Program-made: the position numbers and the translations under genes
In this document: positions 23,863-32,708 of the stretch, one piece after another
Position numbering within the stretch: position 1 is the stretch's first letter
How the letters are laid out: every line of letters starts with the position of its first letter
Notes under the pieces: generated by a model
What the model was told of the DNA's origin: nothing
The model's database searches: none
The model's input: the letters and a program-made list of their open reading frames with translations, nothing else
Origin: Candidatus Rokuibacteriota bacterium
Lineage (GTDB): Bacteria > Methylomirabilota > Methylomirabilia > Rokubacteriales > CSP1-6
Direction of reading: 5' to 3'
Assembly (NCBI GenBank): GCA_003220265.1
Contig: QHRW01000114.1
Location: 1 to 64,000, forward strand
DNA: 64,000 bases

Positions 23863-26800
23863 ATGGAGTGTGCGCGGTGCCGGCACGAGAGCCCGGCGGG
23901 CGCGAAGTTCTGCGCCGAGTGCGGCGCGCCGATGGCGCTGGACTGCGCACGGTGCCGGACGCGCCTGCCGCCGCAGGCGAAGTTCTGTCCCGAGTGCGCG
24001 CACCCGGTGGGGACACCGGCGCCGGCCGCGGAGACGCGGTTCGTCTCGCCCGCCGACTACACCCCCAAGCACATCGCCGAGAAGATCCTCGGCTCGCGCG
24101 GCGCGCTGCAGGGCGAGCGCAAGCAGGTGACCGTGCTCTTCGCCGACCTGAAAGGCTCGATGGAGCTGCTGGCCGACCGCGACGCCGAGGACGCCCGGCG
24201 CATCCTCGACGGCGTGCTCGAGCGGATGATGGAAGCGATCCATCACTACGAGGGCACTGTCAACCAGGTCATGGGCGACGGGATCATGGCCCTCTTCGGA
24301 GCGCCCATCGCGCACGAGGACCACGCGGTGCGCGCGTGCTTCGCGGCGCTTCGGATGCAGGCCCGCGTCGCGGACTACGCCGAGGAGCTGCACCGGACCC
24401 TCGCCGTGCCCGTGCACATCCGCGTCGGCCTCAACGCCGGTGAAGTGGTCGTCCGCTCGATCGGGAACGACCTGCACATGGACTACACGGCGGTGGGGCA
24501 GACCACGCACCTGGCCGCGCGCATGGAGCAGATGGCGATGCCCGGATCGATCCTGATGCCGTCGGACACCCTGGCCCTGGTCGAGGGCTACGTGCTCACG
24601 CGCTCGCTCGGTCCGCGGCCGGTCAAGGGACTCGAGGCGCCGCTGGAGGTCCACGAGGTGACCGGAGCCTCGCCGATCCGCTCGCGGCTGCACGCGGCGG
24701 CGGCGCGCGGCCTCACGCGGTTCGTCGGCCGGGATCCCGAGCTCCACCAGCTCGCCGTCAGCCTCGACCGCGCGCGCGGCGGCGCCGGCCAGCTGGTGGG
24801 CGTGGTGGGCGAGCCCGGCGTGGGGAAGTCGCGCCTCTACTGGGAGTTCACGCATTCACCCCTCGTCGACGGCTGCCTCGTGCTCGAGTCGACGTCGGTG
24901 TCGTACGGCCGCGCGACGGCCTTCCTGCCGGTCATCGACCTGCTACGCGCGTATTTCAGGATCGACCATCACGACGAGCCACGCGCGATGCAGGAGAAGG
25001 TCACCGGCAAGCTGCTCACGCTGGACGAAAACCTTGGCGGCGCGCTGCCCGCCCTGTTGTCGCTGCTGGGGGTGCCGGTCTCCGATCGCGCGTGGGAGGC
25101 GCTGGGCGCGGCCGAGCGGCGGCAACGCACGCTCGACGCCATCAAGCATCTCGTGTTGCGCGAGAGCCAGGTGCAGCCCGTCGTCCTCGTGTTCGAGGAC
25201 CTGCACTGGATCGACAGCGAGACGCAGTCGCTCCTCGACAGCCTCGTCGAGAGCTTGCCGACGGCGCGCATACTGCAGCTGGTCAACTATCGTCCCGAGT
25301 ATCAGCACGGCTGGGGCGGCAAGACGTACTACACGCAGCTGCGGATCGATCCGCTCGCGGCCGAGGGCGCGGCGGCCTTGCTCGACGCCCTCATCGGCCC
25401 CGGCCGACCGCTGGAGCCGCTCAAGCGGCTGCTGATCGAGCGGACCGAGGGCAACCCGTTCTTTCTCGAGGAGAGCGTGCGCACCCTGGTGGAGACCGGC
25501 GTCGTGGCTGGCGCCCGCGGCTCGTTCCGGCTCGTGAGAGCGCTCGATACCATCCAGGTGCCCGCCACCGTCCAGGCGATGCTCGCCGCCCGCATCGACC
25601 GCTTGCCGCGGCCGGTGAAGGACCTGCTGCAGTCGGCCGCGGTGATCGGCAAGACCGTGCTGTATCCGCTGCTGGAGACCGTCGCCGGCATGAGCGCGGT
25701 CGACCTCCGCCGCGGTCTCACGCAGCTGCAGGCCGCCGAGTTCCTCTACGAGACGAGCCTCTTCCCCGAGCTCGAGTACACGTTCAAGCACGCGCTCACG
25801 CTCGAGGTCGCCTACCAGAGCCTGCTGCGCGAGCGCCGGCGCGTGCTGCACGCCGCGGTCCTCGCCGCGCTCGAGGCGCGCAGGGGTGGGGCGACACCGG
25901 CCAACGTCGAGGTGCTGGCGCACCATGCCGTCCGCGGTGAGGTGTGGGTCGCGGCCGCCTCGCACCTCTATCGCGCGGGTGCCCGGGCCCACGGCGAGGC
26001 GCGCTACACGAGCGCGATGGCGTTCTACGAGCAGAGCATCCAGGCGATGACCCATCTGGGCGAGGGCCTCGACCGTCACCTCCAGCTCGATGCCTATCTG
26101 GAGCTGTGGTCCACGCGGATCTCGACCGGCCACAACGAGGGGCTGGGCGAGCTGGGGAGCAAGGTCGAGGCCCTCGCGCGCGAGCTCGACGATGGGCCGC
26201 GGCTGGCCCGCGTGCAGGTGCGCCAGGCGCAGGCGATCGCCCTGGCCGCCGCGATTCCGGGCACCCTCCATTCCGCGCTCGAGCGCGCGCGCGAGGCGGC
26301 GGCGCGTGCTGACGCCGGCGATCTGCGGACGCGCAGCTATGCGCGCTTCATCGGGGCCGTCGCCTGCCGCGATCTTGGACGGCTGGCCGAGGCCGTCGCG
26401 GAGTTCGACGCCGGCGTCGCGCTGTTCGCCGCCGACAGCCACGACGATCCAGGTCTCGTCTATCCCATCTTCGTGAGCCTCTGTGGCTGGCGCTCGGAAG
26501 TCCTGGCCGGCCTGGGCCGCTTCGAGGCCGCGCGCCGCTCGGCGATGGAGGCGCTCAGGATGGCGACGGAGATTCGCCATCCGTCGAGTCTCTCGATCGC
26601 CAACGCCTTCATCGGCTACACCCTGCTTCTCGCGGGTGAGCCGGACGCGGCGGTGCCGTATCTCGAGCGCGGCCTGGCGATCTCGGAAGAGCACGATCTC
26701 GTGCACGGCACGTGCGCCAACGGGATCTACCTCGCGTGGGCGACCGGGCTGGGCGGCCACGGTGCGCGCGCGCTGGAATATCTCGAGCACGCGCTCGAGC

Positions 26801-27207
26801 GGCCGGTGGGCGCCGTCCTGCAGTGGACCCGGTACGGCACCGTGGCCGCCGCGGCCTACCTGATGGCCGGTCGGCCCGCCGATGCGCGGCGGGTGCTGGC
26901 CGACGGCGCGCGAGCGGCGGCGGAGCGCGAGGCCACCGGGTATCGTGCCCCGCTCCTTCGCGTGGAGGCCGAGCTGCTCCTGAGCGATGGACAACCGGCC
27001 GCGGCGTGGCAACGCGCGGAGGAGGCCGTCGCCGTGGCGTCCAAGCTCGAGACGCCACCGGAGCTGGGCCACTGCCACGCGACGTCGGCGATGGTGGCGG
27101 CGCGTCTCGGTCGGCCGGCGGTCGCCAAGGAGCACGCGACGGCCGCGCGGGCGATCTTCGAGAGCCTCGGTCTGTCGTTCTGGGTAGCCCGGATCGGGGA
27201 CAGCTAG
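23863..27207 (+). CDS. Soluble zinc-ribbon / cyclase / AAA / TPR signalling protein (copy 1)
   Basis: The 1114-residue cytoplasmic protein starts with two zinc ribbons (Cys 3, 6, 17, 20 and 28, 31, 42, 45). A class III nucleotide cyclase domain follows, with metal Asp residues D95 (FADLKGS) and D139 (MGDGIMALFG). Next is an AAA_16-type ATPase with Walker A GEPGVGKS near residue 316 and Walker B VLVFEDLHW, then a long TPR-like helical half. The layout is that of soluble adenylyl cyclase-like regulators. ATG 23863 follows CGGAGGGG. It overlaps the converging MaoC gene by four bases. A paralogue lies at 32705-36274. Confidence 0.88.
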   Translation: MECARCRHESPAGAKFCAECGAPMALDCARCRTRLPPQAKFCPECAHPVGTPAPAAETRFVSPADYTPKHIAEKILGSRGALQGERKQVTVLFADLKGSMELLADRDAEDARRILDGVLERMMEAIHHYEGTVNQVMGDGIMALFGAPIAHEDHAVRACFAALRMQARVADYAEELHRTLAVPVHIRVGLNAGEVVVRSIGNDLHMDYTAVGQTTHLAARMEQMAMPGSILMPSDTLALVEGYVLTRSLGPRPVKGLEAPLEVHEVTGASPIRSRLHAAAARGLTRFVGRDPELHQLAVSLDRARGGAGQLVGVVGEPGVGKSRLYWEFTHSPLVDGCLVLESTSVSYGRATAFLPVIDLLRAYFRIDHHDEPRAMQEKVTGKLLTLDENLGGALPALLSLLGVPVSDRAWEALGAAERRQRTLDAIKHLVLRESQVQPVVLVFEDLHWIDSETQSLLDSLVESLPTARILQLVNYRPEYQHGWGGKTYYTQLRIDPLAAEGAAALLDALIGPGRPLEPLKRLLIERTEGNPFFLEESVRTLVETGVVAGARGSFRLVRALDTIQVPATVQAMLAARIDRLPRPVKDLLQSAAVIGKTVLYPLLETVAGMSAVDLRRGLTQLQAAEFLYETSLFPELEYTFKHALTLEVAYQSLLRERRRVLHAAVLAALEARRGGATPANVEVLAHHAVRGEVWVAAASHLYRAGARAHGEARYTSAMAFYEQSIQAMTHLGEGLDRHLQLDAYLELWSTRISTGHNEGLGELGSKVEALARELDDGPRLARVQVRQAQAIALAAAIPGTLHSALERAREAAARADAGDLRTRSYARFIGAVACRDLGRLAEAVAEFDAGVALFAADSHDDPGLVYPIFVSLCGWRSEVLAGLGRFEAARRSAMEALRMATEIRHPSSLSIANAFIGYTLLLAGEPDAAVPYLERGLAISEEHDLVHGTCANGIYLAWATGLGGHGARALEYLEHALERPVGAVLQWTRYGTVAAAAYLMAGRPADARRVLADGARAAAEREATGYRAPLLRVEAELLLSDGQPAAAWQRAEEAVAVASKLETPPELGHCHATSAMVAARLGRPAVAKEHATAARAIFESLGLSFWVARIGDS

Positions 27208-27641
27208 CCGTCGCGCGAGGGCAGGGCGACCGTGGCCTTGCCGGTGACGACTTTCTCGCCGCGCTGGTTCTCGGCCCAGATCTCCAGCTCGACCAGGTGG
27301 ACGTCGTCCTTGCTGGACTTGCCGAGCACGCGGCCGCGGCAGGTGACCGTGTCCTTCAGACGTACGATGGCCGCGAAGCGCACGCCGAGCTTGCGCACGG
27401 CGGCGGGGCCGGCCCAGTCGGTCACACACTGGGCCACGAAGCCCATCGAGAGCATGCCGTGGGCGAAGACGTCGTCCATGCCGGCCGCCTTGGCGAACTC
27501 GTGGTCCTGGTGGATCGGGTTGAAGTCGCCGGAGGCCCCGGCGTAGCGCGTGAGCTGGATCTGCTGGATGGGGCCCTTGACCAGCGGGGGCAGCTCGTCG
27601 CCCACCTTGACGTCCTCGGCGTAGGTCCGCGAGTACTTCAT
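27204..27641 (-). CDS. MaoC-like dehydratase, catalytic subunit
   Basis: A 145-residue hot-dog protein with the complete hydratase 2 motif YAGASGDFNPIHQDHEFAKA, including the catalytic Asp and His. It hydrates 2-enoyl-CoA or dehydrates 3-hydroxyacyl-CoA/ACP. It forms an ATGA-coupled pair with the next hot-dog gene upstream, as in HadAB-type heterodimers where one subunit is catalytic. Its stop overlaps the opposite gene's stop in the palindrome CTAG. Confidence 0.85.
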   Translation of the reverse strand: MKYSRTYAEDVKVGDELPPLVKGPIQQIQLTRYAGASGDFNPIHQDHEFAKAAGMDDVFAHGMLSMGFVAQCVTDWAGPAAVRKLGVRFAAIVRLKDTVTCRGRVLGKSSKDDVHLVELEIWAENQRGEKVVTGKATVALPSRDG

Positions 27642-28093
27642 AGCCGCACCACCGTGATGTGTCGCATCGCACCGGCGATCTCGCCCGTCTTGTCGGTGGC
27701 GACGGTCTCGCGCACCACGAATCCCATCGGCCCGCTGCGGCCCGTCTTCTCGTAGATGTCCACGATCCGCGAGCGGCACAGGAGGGTGTCGCCGGGGCGC
27801 AGCGGACGATGCAGCTCGAACTCTTGCTCGCCGTGGAGCAGCCGCGAGATGTCGGTGCCCAGCTCGCGCAGGAAGTCGGTGTTGTCGCCGGCGGCATCCC
27901 GGAAGGTGGTCATGAACGTGGGCGGGGCGACGATGTCGCCCCATTCGGACGCCTGGCCGGCGCGGTCGTCCAGGTACAAGGGGTTCGCATCGCCGATCGC
28001 CCGGGCGAACTCCTTGATCTTGCCGCGCTCGATCGTCACGACGAATGGTTGGAGCTCGCGACCGATGAGCGCCTTGTTCAGCTGGATCGGCAT
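27638..28093 (-). CDS. MaoC-like hot-dog protein, probable non-catalytic partner
   Basis: A 151-residue FAS1-dehydratase-like hot-dog domain. The region equivalent to the hydratase motif reads FARAIGDANPLYLDD, with Tyr in the position of the catalytic His, so it probably shapes the acyl-binding tunnel rather than catalysing. ATGA overlap with the catalytic subunit and TGATG overlap with the thioesterase gene show a tight operon. Confidence 0.82.
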   Translation of the reverse strand: MPIQLNKALIGRELQPFVVTIERGKIKEFARAIGDANPLYLDDRAGQASEWGDIVAPPTFMTTFRDAAGDNTDFLRELGTDISRLLHGEQEFELHRPLRPGDTLLCRSRIVDIYEKTGRSGPMGFVVRETVATDKTGEIAGAMRHITVVRL

Positions 28094-28500
28094 CAGCCCT
28101 GACCTTTCTTCATCGCACGCTCCAGGAACTTTGCGAGGTTGGGCACGACGAAGCGCTCGTGCCGGCCCTCGGCGATCTTCTCCTTGGCGTCCCACGCCTC
28201 CACCTGGAAGAGAAAGCGCCGGCCGTCGGTCTCCAGCAGCGTCGCCTTCGCGCGCACCATCATGCCGACCGGCGTGGCCGCGAGATGGCGCATCTCGATC
28301 ATGGTGCCGACCGTGGAGGCGCCCGGCGGCAGCGTCGGGATGATCAGGTTGGCGGCGGCATTCTCCAGCAGCCCGATGACGTGGGGCGTGGCGAAGACGT
28401 TCACGCCGCGGTTGCCCATCGCATCGGCCGTGACGTCGGGCGTGACCGTGCGGGAAATCTCGTGGACGGCGCCGGGCTCGAGCGGCATGGGCGATATCAT
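28093..28500 (-). CDS. Hot-dog acyl-CoA thioesterase (FlK-like)
   Basis: About 135 residues, beginning EPGAVHEISRTVTPDVTA and containing VFATPHVIGLLENAAAN, the substrate-facing helix of FlK-type (fluoroacetyl-CoA thioesterase family) hot-dog proteins. It probably hydrolyses an acyl-CoA thioester. It is first gene of the three-gene hot-dog operon, suggesting a small acyl-CoA processing module. ATG 28500 is used; ATG 28488 is also possible. It is divergent from the MFS gene with six bases between starts. Confidence 0.75.
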   Translation of the reverse strand: MISPMPLEPGAVHEISRTVTPDVTADAMGNRGVNVFATPHVIGLLENAAANLIIPTLPPGASTVGTMIEMRHLAATPVGMMVRAKATLLETDGRRFLFQVEAWDAKEKIAEGRHERFVVPNLAKFLERAMKKGQG

Positions 28501-28506
28501 ACCCCG

Positions 28507-29661
28507 GTGACTCGGTGGATCGCGGCGACGGGCGCGTTCGTGGTCTCGCTCGATTCCACGGTCAACGTCGCCTTCCCGGCCATGACGGTCGCGTTCGCGA
28601 TTCCCCCCGAGCGCGTGCGCTGGGTGATCGTCGGCTACGTCTTCTCCTACGCGATCACCTCGTTCGTGGCGGGCGCGCTCGCGGATCGCGTGGGCCACGG
28701 CCGCGTGTTTCGCGCGGGCCTGGCGCTGAGCGCGGCGGCGTTCCTCCTGGCCACGCTGGCGCCGACGTTCGGCTGGCTGCTGCTGGCGCGGGTGGTGCAG
28801 GGGCTCGGCGGCGGCTGCGTGTACGGGACCGTGCCGGGCATCGTCACGCTGAGCGCCACGCCGGCCACGCGCGGCCGCGCGCTCGGCTTCCTCAATGCCG
28901 GCATCGGCCTCGGCTTCAGCGCGGGGCCGCTGCTCGCCGGCCTGCTGGTCGGTGTGTTCGGCTGGCGCTCGATCTTTCTGCTCCGGCTTCCGCTCGCGCT
29001 GGGGGCGCTCGCGTGGGCGCTCTGCGCGCTGCCGGGCGCCGCCGCGGAGCCCGCGGCCCGGCTGGTGGCCGCGCGCGACGTCCTGCGCGCGCCCGTGCTC
29101 CTGGCCGGCGCCCAGTCGTTCGTCGCCAACGCCGGCATCTTCGCCATCTGGCTGCTCGCGCCGTTCTATCTCGTCGCCTCGCGCGGGCTGTCGGTGTTCG
29201 ACGCCGGGCTGCTCTTCACGCTGACGCCGGTCGGCACGACGCTGGCCGCGCCGGTGGCCGGGTGGCTGGCCGACCGCGCCGGCGTGCGCGGCCCCCTGGT
29301 GGCCGGGCTCGCCGTGGAGGCCGTGGGGCTGCTGCTGCTGAGCCGCGCGGATCCCACCACGTCGCTGGTCATCGTGGGCCTCGCGCTGCTGGCGGCGGGC
29401 TTCGGTGTCGGGCTCTTCCAGGTGACGAACATGGCGCAGATCATGGGCGCCTTCGTCACCGCTCAGCAGGGCGCGGCCGGCGGCTTCGCGTTTCTCTCGC
29501 GCACGCTTGGGGTCGTCGCCGGTGTCCTCGCCCTCGCCCAGCTCTTCGCGGTGCGCCGCGTGGCGGTGGGCCTCGGGCCGGCCGCGGCGGAGGCGTTCGT
29601 CGCTGCTGGAGTGACGGTGGCGCTGGCGGCGGCGGCGGCGATCGTCGTGCGCGTGCGATGA
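28507..29661 (+). CDS. Major facilitator superfamily transporter
   Basis: A 384-residue membrane protein with about 12 hydrophobic helices. The conserved MFS loop GALADRVGHGR lies between helices 2 and 3, and motif-C-like GxGxxxGPLLAG is in helix 5, the mark of drug/proton antiporters. The start is GTG 28507; the frame is open upstream, but that part is antisense to the thioesterase. It heads a run of overlapping genes leading to the ankyrin protein and the UGSC fusion. Confidence 0.85.
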   Translation: MTRWIAATGAFVVSLDSTVNVAFPAMTVAFAIPPERVRWVIVGYVFSYAITSFVAGALADRVGHGRVFRAGLALSAAAFLLATLAPTFGWLLLARVVQGLGGGCVYGTVPGIVTLSATPATRGRALGFLNAGIGLGFSAGPLLAGLLVGVFGWRSIFLLRLPLALGALAWALCALPGAAAEPAARLVAARDVLRAPVLLAGAQSFVANAGIFAIWLLAPFYLVASRGLSVFDAGLLFTLTPVGTTLAAPVAGWLADRAGVRGPLVAGLAVEAVGLLLLSRADPTTSLVIVGLALLAAGFGVGLFQVTNMAQIMGAFVTAQQGAAGGFAFLSRTLGVVAGVLALAQLFAVRRVAVGLGPAAAEAFVAAGVTVALAAAAAIVVRVR

Positions 29662-30053
29662 CGCCGGCGTTTCGCGGCGCCGCCCGCTACGGCGACGTCG
29701 AGCGGCTTCGCGCGCTGCTCGACAGCGGCAGCGACGTGAACGCGCGCGATCGCTATCACCAGACCGGCCTCATGCTGGCCGCGCAGGGCGGCCACGCCGC
29801 CGTGGTGCGGCTGCTCGTCGAGCGGGGCGCCGACCTCGACGTGGCCGCCAAGTTCAGCCTGACCGCGCTGATGCTCGCGGTGGCTGCGGGCCATGCGGAG
29901 GTCGTGCGGATCCTGGTCGGCGCGCGCGCCGATCTCACCATCCGCGGCAGCGGCGCGCCGGGCTTCGCCGGCAAGACCGCGCTGGGCCTGGCCCTCGCGC
30001 GCGAGTCCGACGAGGTGATCGCCGTCCTGCGCGGCGCCGGCGCCAAGGAGTAA
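29658..30053 (+). CDS. Small ankyrin-repeat protein
   Basis: A 131-residue soluble protein consisting almost entirely of three to four ankyrin repeats (for example TGLMLAAQGGHAAVVRLLVE and TALMLAVAAGHAEVVRIL). Such repeats bind a partner protein. It overlaps the MFS stop in ATGA and ends one base before the UGSC fusion start, so it is likely co-expressed with the selenoprotein. Confidence 0.88.
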   Translation: MTPAFRGAARYGDVERLRALLDSGSDVNARDRYHQTGLMLAAQGGHAAVVRLLVERGADLDVAAKFSLTALMLAVAAGHAEVVRILVGARADLTIRGSGAPGFAGKTALGLALARESDEVIAVLRGAGAKE

Positions 30054-30054
30054 G

Positions 30055-31641
30055 ATGCGCCCCATGAACGTCCTGAGCCCGCTGGGCGCCACGTCCGACA
30101 CGATCAAGCCGCTCGCGCGCCGCCGGCCCAGCCTGGCCGGCCTGCGCATCGGCGTGCTCGACAACTCCAAGCCGAACGCCGACGTGCTGCTCGGCCGCGT
30201 GGCCGAGCGACTGGCCGAGCGCGTGTCCGGCGCGACGATCACACGCTGGCAGAAGCCGGGCGCCTCGCACCCGGCGCTGATGATCGACGAGATCGCCGGC
30301 GCCGCCGACGTCGTCCTGACGGGATCCGCCGACTGAGGGTCGTGCACGTCGTGGAGTATCCACGACGCCGCGATGCTGGAAGGGCGGGGCATTCCCGCCG
30401 TCGTGCTGGGGACCGACGCGTTCATCTCGCTGGCCCGCGCCGCCGCGCTCAAGTACGGGCTGCCGCACCTCGCGGTGGCGACGGTGCCGCACCCGATCGG
30501 CGGCGTCGATCCCAAGATCGTCGGCGGCAAGGCCGAGGCGATCGTCGACGAGGTGCTGGCCGCGCTCACGCGTGACCCGGCGCGGCCGGCGTCGCAGGTG
30601 GCGACGCTGGGCGCCGTCACCGTGGAGGCGCCCGACGACCTCGACGCGTTCCAGGCGTGGGCGATGGAGCAGCGGTGGTCGGACGGGCTGCCGGTGCTGC
30701 CGCCGACGGCCGAGCGCGTGGCCCGCCTGCTGGGGCGGCGCGATCGCGCAAGCGTGATCGCCACGCTGGCGCCGCTCGACGGCCGCGCGACGCTCGAGGC
30801 GATCGCGATCAACGCGGCGCTGGCCGGCGCCGGGCCCGAGCACCTGCCGGTGATCGTGGCCGCCGTGCGCGCGCTGGCCGATCCCGCCTTCAACCTCAAC
30901 GCGATCCAGACCACGACGCACCCGTGCACGCCGCTGCTGATCGTCAATGGCCCGATCGCCGCACGGCTCTCCATCGGCGGCGGCGCCAACGCGCTCGGCA
31001 ACGGGCATCGCGCCAACGCCGTCATCGGCCGCGCGGTGCGGCTGATCCTGCAGAACGTGGGCGGCGCGCGGCCGGGCCTCGAGGACCGGGCGACGCTCGG
31101 CCATCCCGGCAAGTTCAGCTACTGCCTGGCGGAGAACGAGGCGGTCTCGCCGTGGGCCCCGCTGCACGTCGAGCGCGGGTTTTCGGCGACGACGAGCACG
31201 GTCACCGTCGCCGGCGCCGAGGCGCCGCACAACGTCAACGACCACGGCTCGACGACGGCGGAGGCGCTGCTGCTGGCGCTGGCCGGCACCGCGGCCACGA
31301 CCGGCAGCAACAACGTCTATCTCGGCGGTCAGCCGGTGGTCGTCCTCGGCCCCGAGCACGCCGCCACGATCGCTGGCTCCGGCTGGTCGAAGGCGGAGTT
31401 CAAGCAGCGGCTCTGGCAGAGCGCGCGCGTGCCGCTCGACCGCTTCAGCGCCGAGAACCTCGCGCGCTTCGCCGTCATCGCGCCCGAGCGCTTCGTGGGC
31501 CGGCCGCCGGGTGCCGACGTGCCGTGGTGCGTGAGCCCGGACGACCTCGTGGTGATCGTGGCCGGCGGCCCCGGCAAGCACTCCTCGGTGATTCCGACGT
31601 TCGGAGCCACGCGCTCGGTGACGGTGGCGATCGAGGACTGA
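30055..31641 (+). CDS. UGSC-family selenoprotein fused to its partner domain (UGA = selenocysteine)
   Basis: One 528-residue protein is obtained when the in-frame TGA at 30334-30336 is read as selenocysteine. Residues 1-180 are a UGSC-family domain with the motif GSADUGSC (Sec94, Cys97), a likely redox pair. Residues about 200-528 form the same uncharacterised domain as the separate gene at 36396, sharing RWSDGLPVLPPT, AINAALAG, LIVNGP, TLGHPGKFSY and SPWAPLHVERGF. Support for Sec: homology continues in frame after TGA, Sec lies exactly in the UGSC motif, a SECIS-like hairpin follows and selD is in this window. Read conventionally it would break into two ORFs (30055-30336 and 30373-31641). 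Function is unknown; a thiol/selenol redox role is inferred. Confidence 0.9.
30347..30367 (+). promoter_or_regulatory. SECIS-like hairpin of the UGSC fusion
   Basis: Ten bases after the TGA, an 8-bp perfect stem (CGTCGTGG with CCACGACG) carries a 5-nt loop AGTAT. The loop has G in second position and a GU, as bacterial SelB-binding SECIS elements do, and sits 18 nt from the UGA, within the usual range. Confidence 0.8.
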
Positions 31642-31642
31642 G

Positions 31643-32338
31643 GTGGCGGCTCGCGTTCCGCTCGTGCTGCTGCCGGCGCTGCTCTGCGACGGGGACCTCT
31701 ATCGCGCGCAGATCGACGCGCTGGGCGACATCGCCGACGCCCGCGTGATCGTGGCCAGCGAGTCGAGCCTGGCCAAGAGCGCGCAAGTCGTGCTGGCCCA
31801 GGCGCCGCCGCGCTTCGCGCTCGGCGGCACGTCCGCCGGCGGCAACCTCGCCCTCGAGGTGCTCGCGACGGCGCCCGAACGCGTCGTCGGATTCTGGCTG
31901 ACGGGGACCAATGCCGCCGCCCACAGCGATCCAGCCGGCGCCCGCGGGCTGAGCGAGCGTGCGCGCAGGGGCGAGTTCGCGCGCGTCGTGGACGAGCTCG
32001 CCGAGCGGTGCATCCATCGCGCGGGCTCGCGCGGCTCCGAAGCGCTCGCCACGCTGCGCACCATGGCGCTGCGGGCGGGAGTGGAGGTCTTCCTGCGCCA
32101 GAACGAAGCGGTCATCACGCGCGCCGATCGCTCGGCCGTCTTCAAGACGCTCGGCGTCCCCACGCTCTTCTTGTGGGGCCGCCACGACCGCTTCTCGCCG
32201 CCCGAGCGCGCCGAGGCGTACGCTGCCGGTCTGCCGAGCGCGCGCATCGTCGTCGTCGAGGACTCCGGCCATTTGCCGACGCTCGAACACCCGGCGGCCG
32301 CCACCCTGGGGATCCGCGAGTGGCTCACGGCGCTATGA
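31643..32338 (+). CDS. Alpha/beta hydrolase
   Basis: A 231-residue alpha/beta hydrolase-fold protein. The nucleophile elbow is GGTSAGG (Ser in GxSxG form), the acid is probably Asp in GRHDRF and the His is in DSGHLPTLEHP. It starts at GTG 31643, one base after the UGSC-fusion stop, so it is probably co-translated with it. The substrate is unknown; it resembles small esterases and pimeloyl-carrier-type hydrolases in size. Confidence 0.82.
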   Translation: MAARVPLVLLPALLCDGDLYRAQIDALGDIADARVIVASESSLAKSAQVVLAQAPPRFALGGTSAGGNLALEVLATAPERVVGFWLTGTNAAAHSDPAGARGLSERARRGEFARVVDELAERCIHRAGSRGSEALATLRTMALRAGVEVFLRQNEAVITRADRSAVFKTLGVPTLFLWGRHDRFSPPERAEAYAAGLPSARIVVVEDSGHLPTLEHPAAATLGIREWLTAL

Positions 32339-32378
32339 GTCGCCGGGACGCTGGCAGTTCGCAACGCCAGCCGGCGGG

Positions 32379-32396
32379 ACGTTTCCGCGGAAACGT
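32379..32396. terminator. 18-bp perfect palindrome between convergent genes
   Basis: ACGTTTCCGCGGAAACGT is self-complementary over its whole length. It sits in the 157-bp gap between the hydrolase and the lipoprotein, both of which converge on it. It could act as a bidirectional terminator hairpin or a dimeric protein site; there is no T-run. The rest of the gap shows nothing recognisable. Confidence 0.4.
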
Positions 32397-32495
32397 GGTC
32401 GCCGATCGGGATCGGAGAGCACCGCCGCGTCGACGTGCACGACGACCTGGTAGCGTTCGCCGGGAGCAGGCCCCTGCCGTGCAGCCGGTATGCCG

Positions 32496-32708
32496 CTAGT
32501 CGTTCCCCATCTTCACCGAGTCCAGAATCGTGACGCACTGCTGAGCGCTCGCGCGCGGGACGAAGCCGTGGCTCCAGAGAAGCGCGTCGAGCGCGCAGAG
32601 CTGTGTGAGCGCGCCAGCGGTCGCAACGGCCGGCCGCGTGGGCGTCGTGGAAGCGCACCCGGTCAGCACGACGAGCCAGCTGGCGAAGACGACGCGCCTG
32701 ACGCTCAC
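32496..32708 (-). CDS. Small lipoprotein, 70 residues
   Basis: Starts at GTG 32708 overlapping the stop of the cyclase/AAA gene (GTGA). It encodes a short lipoprotein signal (RRVVFASWLVVLTGC, lipobox LTGC) followed by about 50 residues with two further Cys (QLCAL and QQCVTIL). No family is recognised. Coupling to the cyclase suggests a membrane-side accessory of that regulator, though this is only context. Confidence 0.65.
   Translation of the reverse strand: MSVRRVVFASWLVVLTGCASTTPTRPAVATAGALTQLCALDALLWSHGFVPRASAQQCVTILDSVKMGND

Noticed and set aside
30373..31641. Separate gene starting after the TGA
   Set aside because: It starts in the middle of the UGSC domain and lacks a ribosome site; homology requires the upstream part in the same frame.
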